A stretch of DNA of 62,573 bases from Mycobacterium sp. (GCA_025963385.1 JAOPUT010000006.1:1-62573); one strand, 5' to 3'. Shown: positions 17,782 through 27,507, numbered from the stretch's first letter. Notes: a model not told the origin generated them from the sequence alone. Made by a program: numbers and translations.

Positions 17782-18909
17782 GTGGATCTCGAGCTGACAC
17801 CGGATCAGGACTTGCTGCGGGACACGACCCGCAAGTTCCTGCATGCGACCGTCCCGTTGAGCGTGGTTCGGGCCATGGCCGACGATCCGGCCGGGTTCGA
17901 CCGAGGGTGGTGGCAGCGCGGGGCCGAACTCGGCTGGACCTCGCTGCTCGTCGACGAAGGCCGGGGCGGGGGAAGCGTCTCGGGGGCGGGGTTGCGTGAC
18001 CTCGCGCTGGTGGCCGAGGAGATGGGTGCGATGGTGTCACCAGGGCCACTGGTCGCCACCAACGTGGTCGCCCAGACCCTGTCGCGCGACGGCTCCGACG
18101 AACTCGCTTCGCAAATTCTGTCCGGCCTGCTCGCCGGCGCATCGGTCGCCGCATGGTGCGTCGCGGAACCGGGCCGCGAGATCACCGCGGACGCGATGAC
18201 CCTACGGGCCCGCCGCGAGGGTGCCGAGTTCGTCCTGGACGGGGTGAAGCGACCCGTCGACGCCGGCGGACAGGCCGATTGGCTGCTGGTCACCGCGTCG
18301 GGGTCCGACGGTCCGTCCCAGTTCATGGTGCCTTCCTCGGCGCCCGGCCTACGGATCACCCCACTGCGCGGGCTGGACCTCGTTCGCAAACACGCCGAGA
18401 TCGGCTTCGACGGCGTGCGAGTTCCGTCCTCGGCGTTGGTCGGTGAGCTGGGTGGCGCCTCGCCGTCGTTCGAGGCCCAGCTGCAGACGGCCCTGGTGCT
18501 GCAGTGTGCCGAGATGGTCGGCGCCACGGACCGGGTCTTCGACTTCACCGTCCAATACGCGTTCGACCGTTCGTCGTTCGGTCGCGCCTTGGCGTCCTAT
18601 CAAGCCCTCAAGCACCGTTTCGCCGACATGAAACTTTGGCTCGAGTCCGCCCACGCCATCACCGTCGACGCCACCCGGGCGGTCCAGGACCGTGCCCCCG
18701 ACGCCGGCGAAGTCGCCCGCATCGCCAAGGCCTACGTCGCCGAGCGCTGTCCCGAGCTGATCCAGGACTGCATTCAGATGCACGGCGGCATCGGGGTCAC
18801 CTGGGACCACGACCTGCACCTGTATCTACGTCGGGTCGTGACGGATCGGCAGACCTACGGCGACCCCATCCACCAGCGCGAGCACGTCGCGATCCTCGCC
18901 AACAGATAG
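17782..18909 (+). CDS. Acyl-CoA dehydrogenase, GGIG-type subunit
   Basis: This 375-aa protein has the ACAD fold: N-terminal helices (LTPDQDLLRDTTRKFL), a middle beta domain whose usual SEP..GSD motif is degraded to CVAEPGREI, and a C-terminal helical domain with RSSFGRALASYQALKHR and HGGIGVTWDHDLHLYLRR. This form is typical of one subunit of heteromeric mycobacterial ACADs. The partner follows 8 bp downstream (18918). In steroid catabolism such neighbours assemble as alpha2beta2 enzymes, and I infer the same here. Start is GTG. It introduces a C=C into a branched or ring-bearing acyl-CoA; substrate unknown. Confidence 0.88.
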   Translation: MDLELTPDQDLLRDTTRKFLHATVPLSVVRAMADDPAGFDRGWWQRGAELGWTSLLVDEGRGGGSVSGAGLRDLALVAEEMGAMVSPGPLVATNVVAQTLSRDGSDELASQILSGLLAGASVAAWCVAEPGREITADAMTLRARREGAEFVLDGVKRPVDAGGQADWLLVTASGSDGPSQFMVPSSAPGLRITPLRGLDLVRKHAEIGFDGVRVPSSALVGELGGASPSFEAQLQTALVLQCAEMVGATDRVFDFTVQYAFDRSSFGRALASYQALKHRFADMKLWLESAHAITVDATRAVQDRAPDAGEVARIAKAYVAERCPELIQDCIQMHGGIGVTWDHDLHLYLRRVVTDRQTYGDPIHQREHVAILANR

Positions 18910-18917
18910 GAACGACG

Positions 18918-20198
18918 ATGAACGCCGCAACCCAGACCCCCGAGGCCCCCACCGAAGACCTGGGTACCTTTCATGCGCGAGCCAAGGACTGGGTGACGGC
19001 CAATCTGGAGCCCCTCAATGGTGCCGACCCCTATCTGGGGCACGCAACGGACGACGCCGACCACGTGGTCCGCGCCAAGGCGATCCAGCGCAAACTCTTC
19101 GACGCCGGATTCGCCGGAATCTGCTACCCCGTCGAGTACGGCGGGCGCGGGCTACCCGCGGAATACCAGGACGCGTTCATCGACGTGACCTACGGTTACG
19201 AGCTGCCCCGGCTGTTCAACATCCCGACCTTCACCATCATCTTGCCGACCATCCTGGACTTCGGCACCGACGAGCAAAAGAAGCGGTTCATCCCGGCCGC
19301 ACTCAAGGGTGAGGAGCTGTGGGTCCAATTCCTCTCCGAGCCGAGCGGCGGATCCGACCTGGCGGGGGCCCTGACCCGCGCAGATCGCCGGGGCGACGTC
19401 TTCATGCTCAACGGATCCAAGATCTGGAGCACGTACGCGTGGAAGTCCGACTATGCGTTGTGCGTCGCTCGGACCGACTGGGACGTTCCCAAACACGAGG
19501 GCCTCAGCGTCCTCATGGTCAAGGTGCACCAACCGGGCATCACCATCACCCAGATCAAGCACGTCGACGGAACCGACGACTTCTGCCAGGAATTCTTCGA
19601 CGACGTCGCGGTCCCCGCCGATCAGGTTCTCGGCGACGTCAACGACGGCTGGAACGTTGCCTCGCGGCTACTGCTGCACGAGCGGGAGGCGATGAGCGGG
19701 TCCTCACCGTATGCGATGGCACCCCGCACCGCCGCCCACGAGAACGATCAGGTTAGCGCCGCGGCACTCGCGCAAGACTCCGGCGGCGCAACCGACCCCC
19801 GGGTGCGGCAACTCATCGGGGAGGCGCGGGTGCTGACCCGTGTGCACACCGCGCTCGTCAGCCGCATCGCCACGTCCATCCGCACCGGCCGCCTCCCCGC
19901 CGCGGCCGGATCGATCCCGCGGCTGTCCAACGGAATGATGCGGGTCAGACTGGCCAGCATTGCGCTAGAGCTCGCCGGCGATCGCGCGGTCGCCTGGAAC
20001 GCCGACGATCCGACCGGCGACCTCGGCGTGGCCTACCTCGGCCGACAGGGACCCTGTATCGGCGGCGGCACCACCGAGATCACCCGCAACATCATCAGCG
20101 AACGCGTGCTGGGCATGCCGCGCGAGCCCTCCGAGGACCGCGGCCGCCCATTCAAGGAAGTGCGGACCAACTCAGCGGTTTCGCGGCCCCGGTCATGA
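18918..20198 (+). CDS. Acyl-CoA dehydrogenase, partner subunit
   Basis: This 426-aa protein complements its neighbour. It has the standard flavin/substrate motif QFLSEPSGGSDLA, LNGSKIWSTYAWKSDYALCV, FFDDVAVPADQVLGDVNDGW and the C-terminal GGGTTEITRNIISERVLG segment. The start was set at ATG 18918 (MNAATQTPEAPTED), after the upstream stop; the frame is open further upstream but that region is the preceding gene. It forms an operon with 17782 and the amidohydrolase at 20219, whose upstream alternative ATG overlaps this gene's stop. Confidence 0.9.
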   Translation: MNAATQTPEAPTEDLGTFHARAKDWVTANLEPLNGADPYLGHATDDADHVVRAKAIQRKLFDAGFAGICYPVEYGGRGLPAEYQDAFIDVTYGYELPRLFNIPTFTIILPTILDFGTDEQKKRFIPAALKGEELWVQFLSEPSGGSDLAGALTRADRRGDVFMLNGSKIWSTYAWKSDYALCVARTDWDVPKHEGLSVLMVKVHQPGITITQIKHVDGTDDFCQEFFDDVAVPADQVLGDVNDGWNVASRLLLHEREAMSGSSPYAMAPRTAAHENDQVSAAALAQDSGGATDPRVRQLIGEARVLTRVHTALVSRIATSIRTGRLPAAAGSIPRLSNGMMRVRLASIALELAGDRAVAWNADDPTGDLGVAYLGRQGPCIGGGTTEITRNIISERVLGMPREPSEDRGRPFKEVRTNSAVSRPRS

Positions 20199-20218
20199 AC
20201 AACACCACAGGAGCAAAT

Positions 20219-21412
20219 ATGGCACGACTCGGCTTTCCGGTATTCGACGCCGACAACCACCTGTACGAAACCCAGGACGCCTTCACCCGACATCTGCCCG
20301 CGAAGTACGAGGGGCTGTTCAAATACGTCCAGGTGAATGGACGCACCAAGATCGCCGTCGACAACGTGATCAGCGATTACATCCCCAATCCCACATTCGA
20401 CGTCGTCGCACGCCCCGGGGCCTTCGCCGAGTACTTCTCCGGCAACAACCCCGACGGCAAGTCGCTGCGGGAGTTGGCCGGCACGCCGATGCGCACCGGC
20501 GAGGAATTCCGCACGGCCGAACCACGTCTTGGGCTGCTCGACGAACTCGGCCTCGACGCGGCGCTCATGTTCCCCACGCTGGCCAGCCTCCTGGAGGTCC
20601 GCTTGGCCGACGACCCCGATCTGACCTGCACGGTCATCCATGCGTTCAACGAATGGCTCTTCGACGAGTGGACGTTCAACTACCACGACCGGATCTTCGC
20701 CACCCCGATCGTGAACCCGTCGATCCCCGAGCGCGGCGTCGCCGAACTGGACTGGCTGCTCGACAGAGGCGCGAAGGTCGTGTTGATGCGGCCGGCACCG
20801 GTCGCCGGTCACCGCGGCACCCGCTCCCCGTTCCTCCCGGAGTTCGATCCGTTCTGGGCGAGAGTGGCCGATTCCGGCGTGCTGGTCACGTTGCACGCGT
20901 CGGACTCCGGCTACCAGCGCTACATCAACGACTGGGAGGGCACCAGTCGGGAAACGCTGGCGTTCAAGCCGAACCCGTTCTACGACGCCGTGTCACCCGG
21001 GCGGGCCATCAACGACACCATCACCGCCGCGATCTGCCACGGCATGCTGAGCCGCTTCCCGACGGTCAGGCTCGCAAGTGTGGAAAACGGTGGCAGTTGG
21101 GCCGTCTCGTGCCTGAAGGCGTTAGAGAAGACCTACCTGAAGATGCCGAAGGAATTCGCCGAACACCCGCGCGAGGTGTTCCTGCGCAACCTCTACATCA
21201 ACCCGTTCTGGGAGGACTCCATCGAGGATCTGGTGAACCTCATGTCACCCGAGCACATCCTCTTTGGCTCCGATTACCCCCACCCCGAAGGAATGGCCGA
21301 CCCGCTGCACTGGGCGAAGGAGATGGGCGACATGTTCCCAGCGGCCGACGTGCGAAAGATGATGGGTGGCAACATGTTCGACCTCCTCGGATTGGCCCAC
21401 CCCAGCCAGTGA
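20219..21412 (+). CDS. Amidohydrolase (PF04909-type), possible hydrolase or decarboxylase
   Basis: This 397-aa metal-dependent TIM-barrel protein begins LGFPVFDADNHLYE, the modified metal-binding start of the amidohydrolase-2 family, has LHASDSGY in the middle and ends with FGSDYPHPEG. The family includes ACMSD-like decarboxylases and ring-opening hydrolases. The ATG at 20219 has AGGAG 5 nt upstream, so it is preferred to the ATG at 20195 that overlaps the ACAD stop. The gene at 38812 is a clear paralogue (FDGDNHMYET). Both sit beside ACAD pairs, suggesting they act on an intermediate of that type of pathway. Confidence 0.85.
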   Translation: MARLGFPVFDADNHLYETQDAFTRHLPAKYEGLFKYVQVNGRTKIAVDNVISDYIPNPTFDVVARPGAFAEYFSGNNPDGKSLRELAGTPMRTGEEFRTAEPRLGLLDELGLDAALMFPTLASLLEVRLADDPDLTCTVIHAFNEWLFDEWTFNYHDRIFATPIVNPSIPERGVAELDWLLDRGAKVVLMRPAPVAGHRGTRSPFLPEFDPFWARVADSGVLVTLHASDSGYQRYINDWEGTSRETLAFKPNPFYDAVSPGRAINDTITAAICHGMLSRFPTVRLASVENGGSWAVSCLKALEKTYLKMPKEFAEHPREVFLRNLYINPFWEDSIEDLVNLMSPEHILFGSDYPHPEGMADPLHWAKEMGDMFPAADVRKMMGGNMFDLLGLAHPSQ

Positions 21413-21678
21413 GTGGCTATGTGCGCCGGCCGGGCCTCCACTTCCGCGGAGCACTGATCCCGCGCACCGATGATGGGGGAGGTCCGCATGGGTCGAGCGT
21501 GTTAACCTCGCTTTGCGGCACCTCAGGGTTTTGCAGTGGTAGAACACCATGGGCGCACTGTGACAACCATGTAGAACCTGACAGAGGAGCGTGATGAGGA
21601 AATGGTGGCCATCTTCGCGCTCTCAATCTTCGAGCGGCCATGCCGTCTGTCACCAGAGGAGCATCACGTTGCCCGTCG

Positions 21679-22482
21679 ATGGACGTCATGACTGACCCGC
21701 TCGGTGAGCCGAGCCGGTTCACCTATCGATGTGACGGCTTGACGCTGGCGTACTCCATCGTCGGTGACGGGCCGCATCCCATCGTGTTCGTCCACGGCGC
21801 CACCGCCACGGGTGAGTTCGAGTGGGGTGCGCTCGCAGCCAACTTGGCCCCCGGGTATCGCTGCATCCTGCCCGACATCCGCGGCCACGGCCGATCCGAG
21901 TCTGCGAATTCGGTCCACACCGGCGAGGCGGTCTGTGCCGATCTGCGCCACCTGATCCATAACCTGGAACTCGGTCGGCCTCACATCGTGGGCTTCTCCT
22001 ATGGCGCCGAGATCGCACTGATGTTGGAACTGGAGGCTCCGGGCACAGCGCGATCACTAGTCCTGATCAGCCCCGGCACCGGCCGTCCGAGCGACTACCG
22101 GGTTCCGCGGCTGGAATATCTCCACCGCACGTGGCCCTCCGCCTTGCGAGGGCTGCACGAGGCCGCCCACGGCCCCGAGCACTGGCGTGAACTGGTCACT
22201 GCGCTGCACGAAGACAGCGTTGGCCGTCCGGAGCTGTCCGACGATGCGCTGGCCGCCATCTCGTGCCCCGTGCTGTTGATGGCGGGCGACAGGGATGAAT
22301 CGACACGCCAGCAGCAGGGACGGCGGTTCGCGGAACTCAACCCGCGGGCACGGTTCGTCCAAGTCGTCGGCGCGGGACACTCGGCACACCAGAAGTGTCC
22401 GGATACGGTCAGGGAAGTCATCGGTGACTTCTTGACCGAAGTGGATCTTGAGAGAGCGGGGACTCATGGCGCGGTCAACTGA
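21679..22482 (+). CDS. Alpha/beta hydrolase
   Basis: This alpha/beta-hydrolase has about 267 aa, with the oxyanion segment VFVHGATATGEFEW, the nucleophile elbow GFSYGAE (Ser), a catalytic-acid candidate in MAGDRDES and the His in GAGHSAH. It may hydrolyse esters, C-C bonds or lactones; the sequence does not decide. Starts at 21679 (MDVMTDP) or 21688 (MTDP) are both possible. The last 17 bases overlap the TetR gene, so the two are co-transcribed and the hydrolase may be in that regulator's regulon. Confidence 0.8.
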   Translation: MDVMTDPLGEPSRFTYRCDGLTLAYSIVGDGPHPIVFVHGATATGEFEWGALAANLAPGYRCILPDIRGHGRSESANSVHTGEAVCADLRHLIHNLELGRPHIVGFSYGAEIALMLELEAPGTARSLVLISPGTGRPSDYRVPRLEYLHRTWPSALRGLHEAAHGPEHWRELVTALHEDSVGRPELSDDALAAISCPVLLMAGDRDESTRQQQGRRFAELNPRARFVQVVGAGHSAHQKCPDTVREVIGDFLTEVDLERAGTHGAVN

Positions 22483-23155
22483 GCTGAAGCCGAAGAAGGA
22501 TCACCAGCCCGCCGAGGAGCAGGAACCCAGTTGGCAGCGCGACAGTGTCGACCGGTCGCTGCGCAACGCCCGGGCGCGTGCCCAGGCTCGCAGCGACCGC
22601 TTCGTCGCCGCGGCCATCGAGCTCCTCGGTGAGCGCGACGAGAGCGACTTCACGATCCAGGACGTCGTCGACAAGTCCAACATGTCGCAGCGCACCTTCT
22701 ACACGTTCTTCGACGGCAAGGACAGTCTGCTCCTCGCCGTCTATGAGACCATCCTGCGCACCAGCGCGCTGCCCATGCTGCGGGAGCGGTGCGACGGCAT
22801 CACCGATCCCGTGCTTCGGCTCAAGTCGCTGTTGGAGGCGATATCCGAGATCACGGCGATGCCGCCCAGACTCGCCCGCGGACTGAGTGTCCTGCATCTG
22901 CGGCTCACCGAATCCCGCCCCAATGACCTAGCCCACGCCGTGGAGCCACTGCACTCGCTGATCGTCGAACGGCTGACCGAGGTGGCCGATGCCGGCCTGC
23001 TGCGGGATGATGTCCCCTTGACAACCCAGGCTGCTTTGCTGCAGGAGCTTCTGCTCGCGACTTCCCACACTGCTGTGTTGTCGGGGGGTCGATCGACCAC
23101 GGTCGATGACCTGTGGGCGTTCTGCTCCGCTGCCATTCTGCGCCGCGCCGACTGA
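22466..23155 (+). CDS. TetR-family transcriptional regulator
   Basis: This 229-aa protein has a basic, charged N-terminal extension (MARSTELKPKKDHQPAEEQE). A TetR helix-turn-helix follows: FTIQDVVDKSNMSQRTFYTF with FDGKDSLLLAVYE at about residues 65-100. The C-terminal ligand domain is helical. It overlaps the hydrolase gene upstream and is convergent with the CoA-transferase. It is the only recognisable DNA-binding regulator in the window, so it is the first candidate for the operator-like repeats at 17666, 25295 and elsewhere. Ligand probably an acyl-CoA or pathway substrate, inferred from context only. Confidence 0.88.
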   Translation: MARSTELKPKKDHQPAEEQEPSWQRDSVDRSLRNARARAQARSDRFVAAAIELLGERDESDFTIQDVVDKSNMSQRTFYTFFDGKDSLLLAVYETILRTSALPMLRERCDGITDPVLRLKSLLEAISEITAMPPRLARGLSVLHLRLTESRPNDLAHAVEPLHSLIVERLTEVADAGLLRDDVPLTTQAALLQELLLATSHTAVLSGGRSTTVDDLWAFCSAAILRRAD

Positions 23156-23175
23156 CGCGCCCGCGCACTCCCCGG

Positions 23176-24399
23176 TCAGGTGACCGCACCGCTGATCTTC
23201 AGGCCGATCAGTTCGTCGTCCGTCTTGCCGAGGGTGCGCAGGATCTCGTCGGTGTGCTCGGCAAACTGGGGTGCCCTGGTGAGCTGCACGGGTTTCTCGT
23301 CGAACTGGACCGGGCTGGCGACCAGTTCCCGGGCGGTGCCCTCGCTGTCGAGGACTTCGGCGATCAGCCCATTGGCCCGCAGCGCCGGGTCCTGGCCCAC
23401 CTCCCAGGGGTCCTGGGCGACGGCCCACTGACCCTCCATTCCGGCGAACCGTTCGGTCCATTCGGTTAGTGGGCGTCTGGCCAGGACCTGCTGCACGATC
23501 TCTGCTGCCGCCGGGGCGTTGCTCATCAGGGCCTTGGCGTCGGCGAACCGCTCATCGGTGATGAGGTCTTCACGGTCGATGTGCCGGCAGAAGTCGGGCC
23601 AGTAGCGTCCCGGTTGCAGCATTGCCAGGACGAGCCAGCGGCCGTCGGAGGTTCGGTAGTTACCGACCAGTGGGTTGGTCCGCGCCGAGTTCCCAGGCGC
23701 ACGACGTTGCGGCGGACCGCCCTCCAGGAGCGCAAAGCTCACGGAGAGCGCGTTCGCCCAGGCGCCGACGCCGAGCAGGGACACGTCGATGACCGAGGTT
23801 TCACCGGTGCGCTCCCGGGCGAACAGAGCTCCGGCGATGCCGCCGGCGATCGTCATTCCGCCCAGCGAGTCGCCGTAGGCGCCGGCGGGCATCACGCACA
23901 GACCGTCGTAGTCCACCGGGGTGGTCCCGAGTGCGCTGCCGGCGCGGGCCCAGAAGGCGGTGCTGTCATAGCCGCCCTTCTCGCTATCGGGACCAGCGGC
24001 GCCGAAGCCGGATCCCCGCACGTAGATGATGTCCGGATTGATCTTGCGGACGTCGTCGAGTTCGATGCCCAGCCGGCGGCGCGCGGCGGGCAGGAAGTTG
24101 GTCAAGAACACGTCGCTGGTGCGGATCAGGTCGTGCAGCACCTCGAGCGCCTCCGGCTGCTCCAGGGCTAGGCCAATGCTGCGTTTGCCCCGGTTGGGGT
24201 GCTCCATCAAGGGAGCGAAGGAGCCGCTACCGACCGGCATCCCCATCAGGGCGCTCAACCCACGTTGAGCGTCGCCGGTTTCGGCGTGTTCGACCTTGAT
24301 GACGTCTGCTCCCCAGTCGGCGAGGACCGCACCAGCCGCCGGCACGAACGTGAACTGCGCGACCTCCAGCACCCGAACGCCGTTCATTGGTCGAATCAC
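23176..24399 (-). CDS. CaiB/BaiF-type CoA-transferase (class III)
   Basis: This 407-aa class III CoA-transferase has the N-terminal Rossmann-like start VRVLEVAQFTFVPAAGAVL followed by DWGADVIKVEH. GYDSTAFWARAG holds the probable nucleophilic Asp, AYGDSLGGMTIAGGIAGAL follows, and the C-terminal part closes the interlocked dimer fold. It moves CoA between acids without ATP. The GTG at 24399 follows GGGAG; an ATG 12 bases in is the alternative. It lies in a minus unit after the SDR at 24443, with 43 bp between them. Confidence 0.88.
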   Translation of the reverse strand: MIRPMNGVRVLEVAQFTFVPAAGAVLADWGADVIKVEHAETGDAQRGLSALMGMPVGSGSFAPLMEHPNRGKRSIGLALEQPEALEVLHDLIRTSDVFLTNFLPAARRRLGIELDDVRKINPDIIYVRGSGFGAAGPDSEKGGYDSTAFWARAGSALGTTPVDYDGLCVMPAGAYGDSLGGMTIAGGIAGALFARERTGETSVIDVSLLGVGAWANALSVSFALLEGGPPQRRAPGNSARTNPLVGNYRTSDGRWLVLAMLQPGRYWPDFCRHIDREDLITDERFADAKALMSNAPAAAEIVQQVLARRPLTEWTERFAGMEGQWAVAQDPWEVGQDPALRANGLIAEVLDSEGTARELVASPVQFDEKPVQLTRAPQFAEHTDEILRTLGKTDDELIGLKISGAVT

Positions 24400-24442
24400 A
24401 TCGTCTCCCTCGTACTTGATTGGGCCCGTACTCCGGGAAGGT

Positions 24443-25204
24443 TCAGCTGCTGGATGGACGCACGTGGACCACGTCCATCATCACTTCGCGTGGTCGGGTG
24501 ATGACGTCGTGCAGTACATCCGCGACCGTCGCCGGGGCCAGGAGTTTGGTACCGCTCATTCGGGTCAGGTAGCCGTCGGCTTCCCAAAGCGGCCAAGCCT
24601 TTTCGAGGTCGCCCGGCCCGAAGTTCTCGTGGATTCCGGTGTCTGCCACCGCTCCTAGGACCACCAGAGTCACGCGGATGGACTCACGGCGCAGTTCCTT
24701 GCTCATGGCCTTGGTGAAGCCGTTGAGGCCGTTCTTGGTGGCGGCGTAGAGGGTCATCATCGGCATGTCGTCGAGGGTGATCTCGGAGGAGATGTTCATG
24801 ATGTCTCCACCGCCGGCAGCACGGAGCAGCGGAATCGCCGCGCGTGTGGTGTACATCGGTGCCACCAAGTTGGTGTTGACCGTGACGGCGATGTCGTCGT
24901 CGCTGGCTTCTTCGATCAACCGGATCCGGCTGGCACCGGCGGAGTTGATCAGAACGTCGACGTGGCCGAACTGCGCAGCGATCTGATCGAAGGCTGCGCG
25001 CACGTCGTGGCCATCGGTGACGTCGGTGACGATTGGGACGGCGTTGGGGCCGATGATCTCGACGACCTCGTCCAGGAGCAACTTGCGGCGAGCGAGCAGC
25101 ACGACGGTCGCGCCGTCCTCCGCGAGACGAATCGCGGTGGCTCGGCCAACGCCCATCGACGCACCGGCGACTACGGCGATCCGGCCCTGCATGCCATTCG
25201 ACAT
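24443..25204 (-). CDS. Short-chain dehydrogenase/reductase
   Basis: This 253-aa SDR has AGASMGVGRAT (variant of TGxxxGxG), NSAGAS, a catalytic Ser in MNISSEIT and YAATKNGLNG (YxxxK). The Arg pair LLARRK after beta-2 may favour NADPH. Strong ribosome-binding site GAGGAG before ATG at 25204. It diverges from the eight-gene operon at 25376 and is first in a unit with the CoA-transferase. It probably interconverts a hydroxyl and a ketone in the pathway. Confidence 0.87.
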   Translation of the reverse strand: MSNGMQGRIAVVAGASMGVGRATAIRLAEDGATVVLLARRKLLLDEVVEIIGPNAVPIVTDVTDGHDVRAAFDQIAAQFGHVDVLINSAGASRIRLIEEASDDDIAVTVNTNLVAPMYTTRAAIPLLRAAGGGDIMNISSEITLDDMPMMTLYAATKNGLNGFTKAMSKELRRESIRVTLVVLGAVADTGIHENFGPGDLEKAWPLWEADGYLTRMSGTKLLAPATVADVLHDVITRPREVMMDVVHVRPSSS

Positions 25205-25294
25205 CGCACTCCTCGTGGTCAGTTCCGTAGGCGCAACGGATTGCGTGGATGGCGCTGCTACTCAGCGCACCTGTTCCTTGCACCAGATGCAGAT

Positions 25295-25307
25295 ATGGTT
25301 CTACCAT
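25295..25307. promoter_or_regulatory. ATGGT-TCT-ACCAT inverted repeat, candidate operator
   Basis: A perfect 5-bp inverted repeat with a 3-nt centre lies between the divergent starts 25204 (minus) and 25376 (plus). It contains the TTCTAC element that also recurs in several other promoter regions of this window. A repressor site is plausible; not demonstrated. Confidence 0.4.
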
Positions 25308-25375
25308 GACGCGTACGTGATAGTCATCACCCTGCGGAGAAAACTCGTCCTAGCAAAAGTCAGAAGGAGTCGGTT

Positions 25376-26374
25376 GTGGTCACTGGTGTCACCGGCAAAG
25401 AAGCGAAGGACTGGGCGTCGGAACACCTCTGGGGCAACTGCAGTTCGCTCTACACTCCGTTCTGCGGCCTCGATGGCGACGACATCGACTACAAGGCCTT
25501 ACGTTCGCTCGTCCGCCACTGCTTGGTCGAGTTGAATCAGGACGGCATCTGGCTGACCGGCGGCATCGCCGAATTCTGGTCACTGACCACCGACGAACTC
25601 AAGGAAGTGGCCCGGGTCGCCATCGACGAGGCCCGGAGGGTCAAACCCGGCGCCCTGGTGCAGGTGATGTCCAGCACCGACACCGCCAAGCAGGCCGTCG
25701 AGCTCACGCTCAACGCCCAGGATCTGGGTGCCGATATCTGCTACATCCTGACGCCCTACTTCGAGTGCTCCGGAAAGCCCGGCGTGCTGGAATATCTGCG
25801 CTACGTCGCTGACCGCACCGACATGCCGTTGGGCTTCTTCAACTCCCACTCAACGGGGCTGGTGCTGACCCCCGAGGAGTGCGTCGAGCTCTACCGCGAG
25901 ATTCCGGCGCTCTGCGGGCTGAAGAACGGGCTGCTCGACGCGCAGCACAGTCTGGCCATCCACGAGCTGTGCCCGGAGATGGTGTTGTGGGAAGCGGCCG
26001 ACGAGGCAGGCATCCGCCTGGGCATCCCCCATCCGGGTGCACTCGGGTCGGCGTTGTACCTCTATGAGAAGCCGGGTATCCCGCTGTTCAGCGAGTGGCG
26101 AGATTTATTGGTACAGGGCGACTTCGAACGCGCCGATGCCTTCGCCGCCGACAGCGGTCTGACCACGATGCGCGAGGCAAGTCGTCGCTACCAATCGCAT
26201 CCCGCCCGCCCGGGAATGTTCACCCATTGGGGTGCAGGATTCAAGTTCGGTGCCTCGCTGCTCGGCCTCCCGACCGGGGACCATCCCGCACGGCCACCGC
26301 AGACCGCCTTCCCCGACGACCTCAAACCACCGATCCGCGAGGCGTACGTCGCCTCCGGGTTCCTCGAGTCCTGA
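25376..26374 (+). CDS. DapA-family lyase/aldolase (class I, Schiff-base)
   Basis: This 332-aa TIM-barrel protein is of the dihydrodipicolinate synthase/N-acetylneuraminate lyase family. It has ADICYILTPYF (the conserved Tyr segment) and LCGLKNGLLD, with the Schiff-base Lys. The family uses pyruvate-type substrates and includes the hydratase-aldolases of aromatic degradation; given the flanking beta-oxidation genes, a catabolic aldolase is more likely than lysine synthesis. GTG start with AAGGAG 6 nt upstream. First gene of a tightly packed operon running to 33360. Confidence 0.85.
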   Translation: MVTGVTGKEAKDWASEHLWGNCSSLYTPFCGLDGDDIDYKALRSLVRHCLVELNQDGIWLTGGIAEFWSLTTDELKEVARVAIDEARRVKPGALVQVMSSTDTAKQAVELTLNAQDLGADICYILTPYFECSGKPGVLEYLRYVADRTDMPLGFFNSHSTGLVLTPEECVELYREIPALCGLKNGLLDAQHSLAIHELCPEMVLWEAADEAGIRLGIPHPGALGSALYLYEKPGIPLFSEWRDLLVQGDFERADAFAADSGLTTMREASRRYQSHPARPGMFTHWGAGFKFGASLLGLPTGDHPARPPQTAFPDDLKPPIREAYVASGFLES

Positions 26375-26388
26375 GAACCGGGGTCGTC

Positions 26389-27507
26389 GTGGACGTGCGC
26401 GAGTTTCGCGCCGGAGTGCAGGCCTGGATCGCAGAGGTCGGTGAGCCACTGGTTCCCGGGATCGAGGACCAGAGCGTCGACGCCCAGCTCGAGCACCAAC
26501 GTCGGGTGCAGCGGGCGCTGTTCGACGCCGACTGGATGCGTTGGGGATGGTCGCCGCGGATCGGCGGTCTGGGGGGTCCGCCGATCCTGCGGGCTGTCCT
26601 CGGCGAGGAACTCACCAGCCGCGCATTGGTGCACACCACGTCCTGGTCGATGCACGAAGTGCTCGGCCCCGCGGTCGCCGAGTTCGGCCGACCGGAGGTG
26701 ATCGAGACGATGTTCCCCCGGCTGCTGCGGGGTGAGGAGTTCTGGTGTCAGGGGTTCTCCGAACCGGACGCCGGAAGCGATCTCGGCTCGCTGCGCACTA
26801 CCGCCCGACCGCGGCCGGGGGGTTGGGTGCTCAACGGCGAGAAGTTGTGGACCAGTTGGGCGCACCACGCCACCCGGTGCATCGTATTGGCCCGCACCGG
26901 CGGACCCGGGTCACGCGGCATCAGCGCATTTCTGGTCGACATGGACACACCCGGGGTGACCGCCAGCCCGCTGGAGACGATGGGTGGCGTCGACGAGTTC
27001 TGCTCGACGTCCTTCGTCGACGTCGACGTCCCCGCCGATCGGCTCCTCGGCGACCTCGACGCCGGCTGGCGGGTCGCGCAATTCATCCTGTCGTGTGAGC
27101 GCGGCGCGATCTTCTGGCAGCGCGGTGCCTGGCTCGCCCACCATCTCGGACTGCTGCTCGCCAGCGCACCCGACGGAGGCTCCGCGACGGCGCTGGGAGA
27201 GGCCTACCAGTTGCTGTGGGCCTTCCGCGCCACCTCGAAGGCCACACAGCACCGCATCGCGGCCGGCGACCTGCCGGGACCGGAGGCCTCGGTGGACAAG
27301 ATCATGATCGCGGCCGCCGATCAGGCCGTCTTCGATACTGCCCGCGACTTCCTACGGGGCGGGATCGAGACCGGAGACGGCCCGCGCAGTCAGGCATGGC
27401 GACGTGAATGGGCCTACTCGCGCGCCGCCACCATCTATGGCGGCACCAGCGAGATTCAGAAGGACATTGTCGCCTCGCGGCTGCTCGGATTGCCGAGAAC
27501 CGCGTGA
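26389..27507 (+). CDS. Acyl-CoA dehydrogenase, SEP-motif subunit
   Basis: This ACAD has 372 aa, starting at a GTG 14 bp after the DapA-like stop (VDVREFRAGVQAW); longer reading would enter that gene. Motifs: CQGFSEPDAGSDLGSLRTTA, LNGEKLWTSWAHHA, FVDVDVPADRLLGDLDAGWR and TIYGGTSEIQKDIVASRLLG. The start of the second ACAD overlaps its TGA (GTGA). It pairs with 27504-28502 as a probable heteromeric enzyme. Confidence 0.9.
   Translation: MDVREFRAGVQAWIAEVGEPLVPGIEDQSVDAQLEHQRRVQRALFDADWMRWGWSPRIGGLGGPPILRAVLGEELTSRALVHTTSWSMHEVLGPAVAEFGRPEVIETMFPRLLRGEEFWCQGFSEPDAGSDLGSLRTTARPRPGGWVLNGEKLWTSWAHHATRCIVLARTGGPGSRGISAFLVDMDTPGVTASPLETMGGVDEFCSTSFVDVDVPADRLLGDLDAGWRVAQFILSCERGAIFWQRGAWLAHHLGLLLASAPDGGSATALGEAYQLLWAFRATSKATQHRIAAGDLPGPEASVDKIMIAAADQAVFDTARDFLRGGIETGDGPRSQAWRREWAYSRAATIYGGTSEIQKDIVASRLLGLPRTA

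Noticed and set aside
21530..21580. KstR operator upstream of the alpha/beta hydrolase
   Set aside because: Two TAGAAC half-sites are present but neither has the matching GTTCTA arm at the required 2-nt spacing.
25376..26374. Lysine-biosynthesis dapA
   Set aside because: The gene has the family Lys and Tyr but heads a beta-oxidation operon and differs from housekeeping DapA at the start; a catabolic lyase is more likely.
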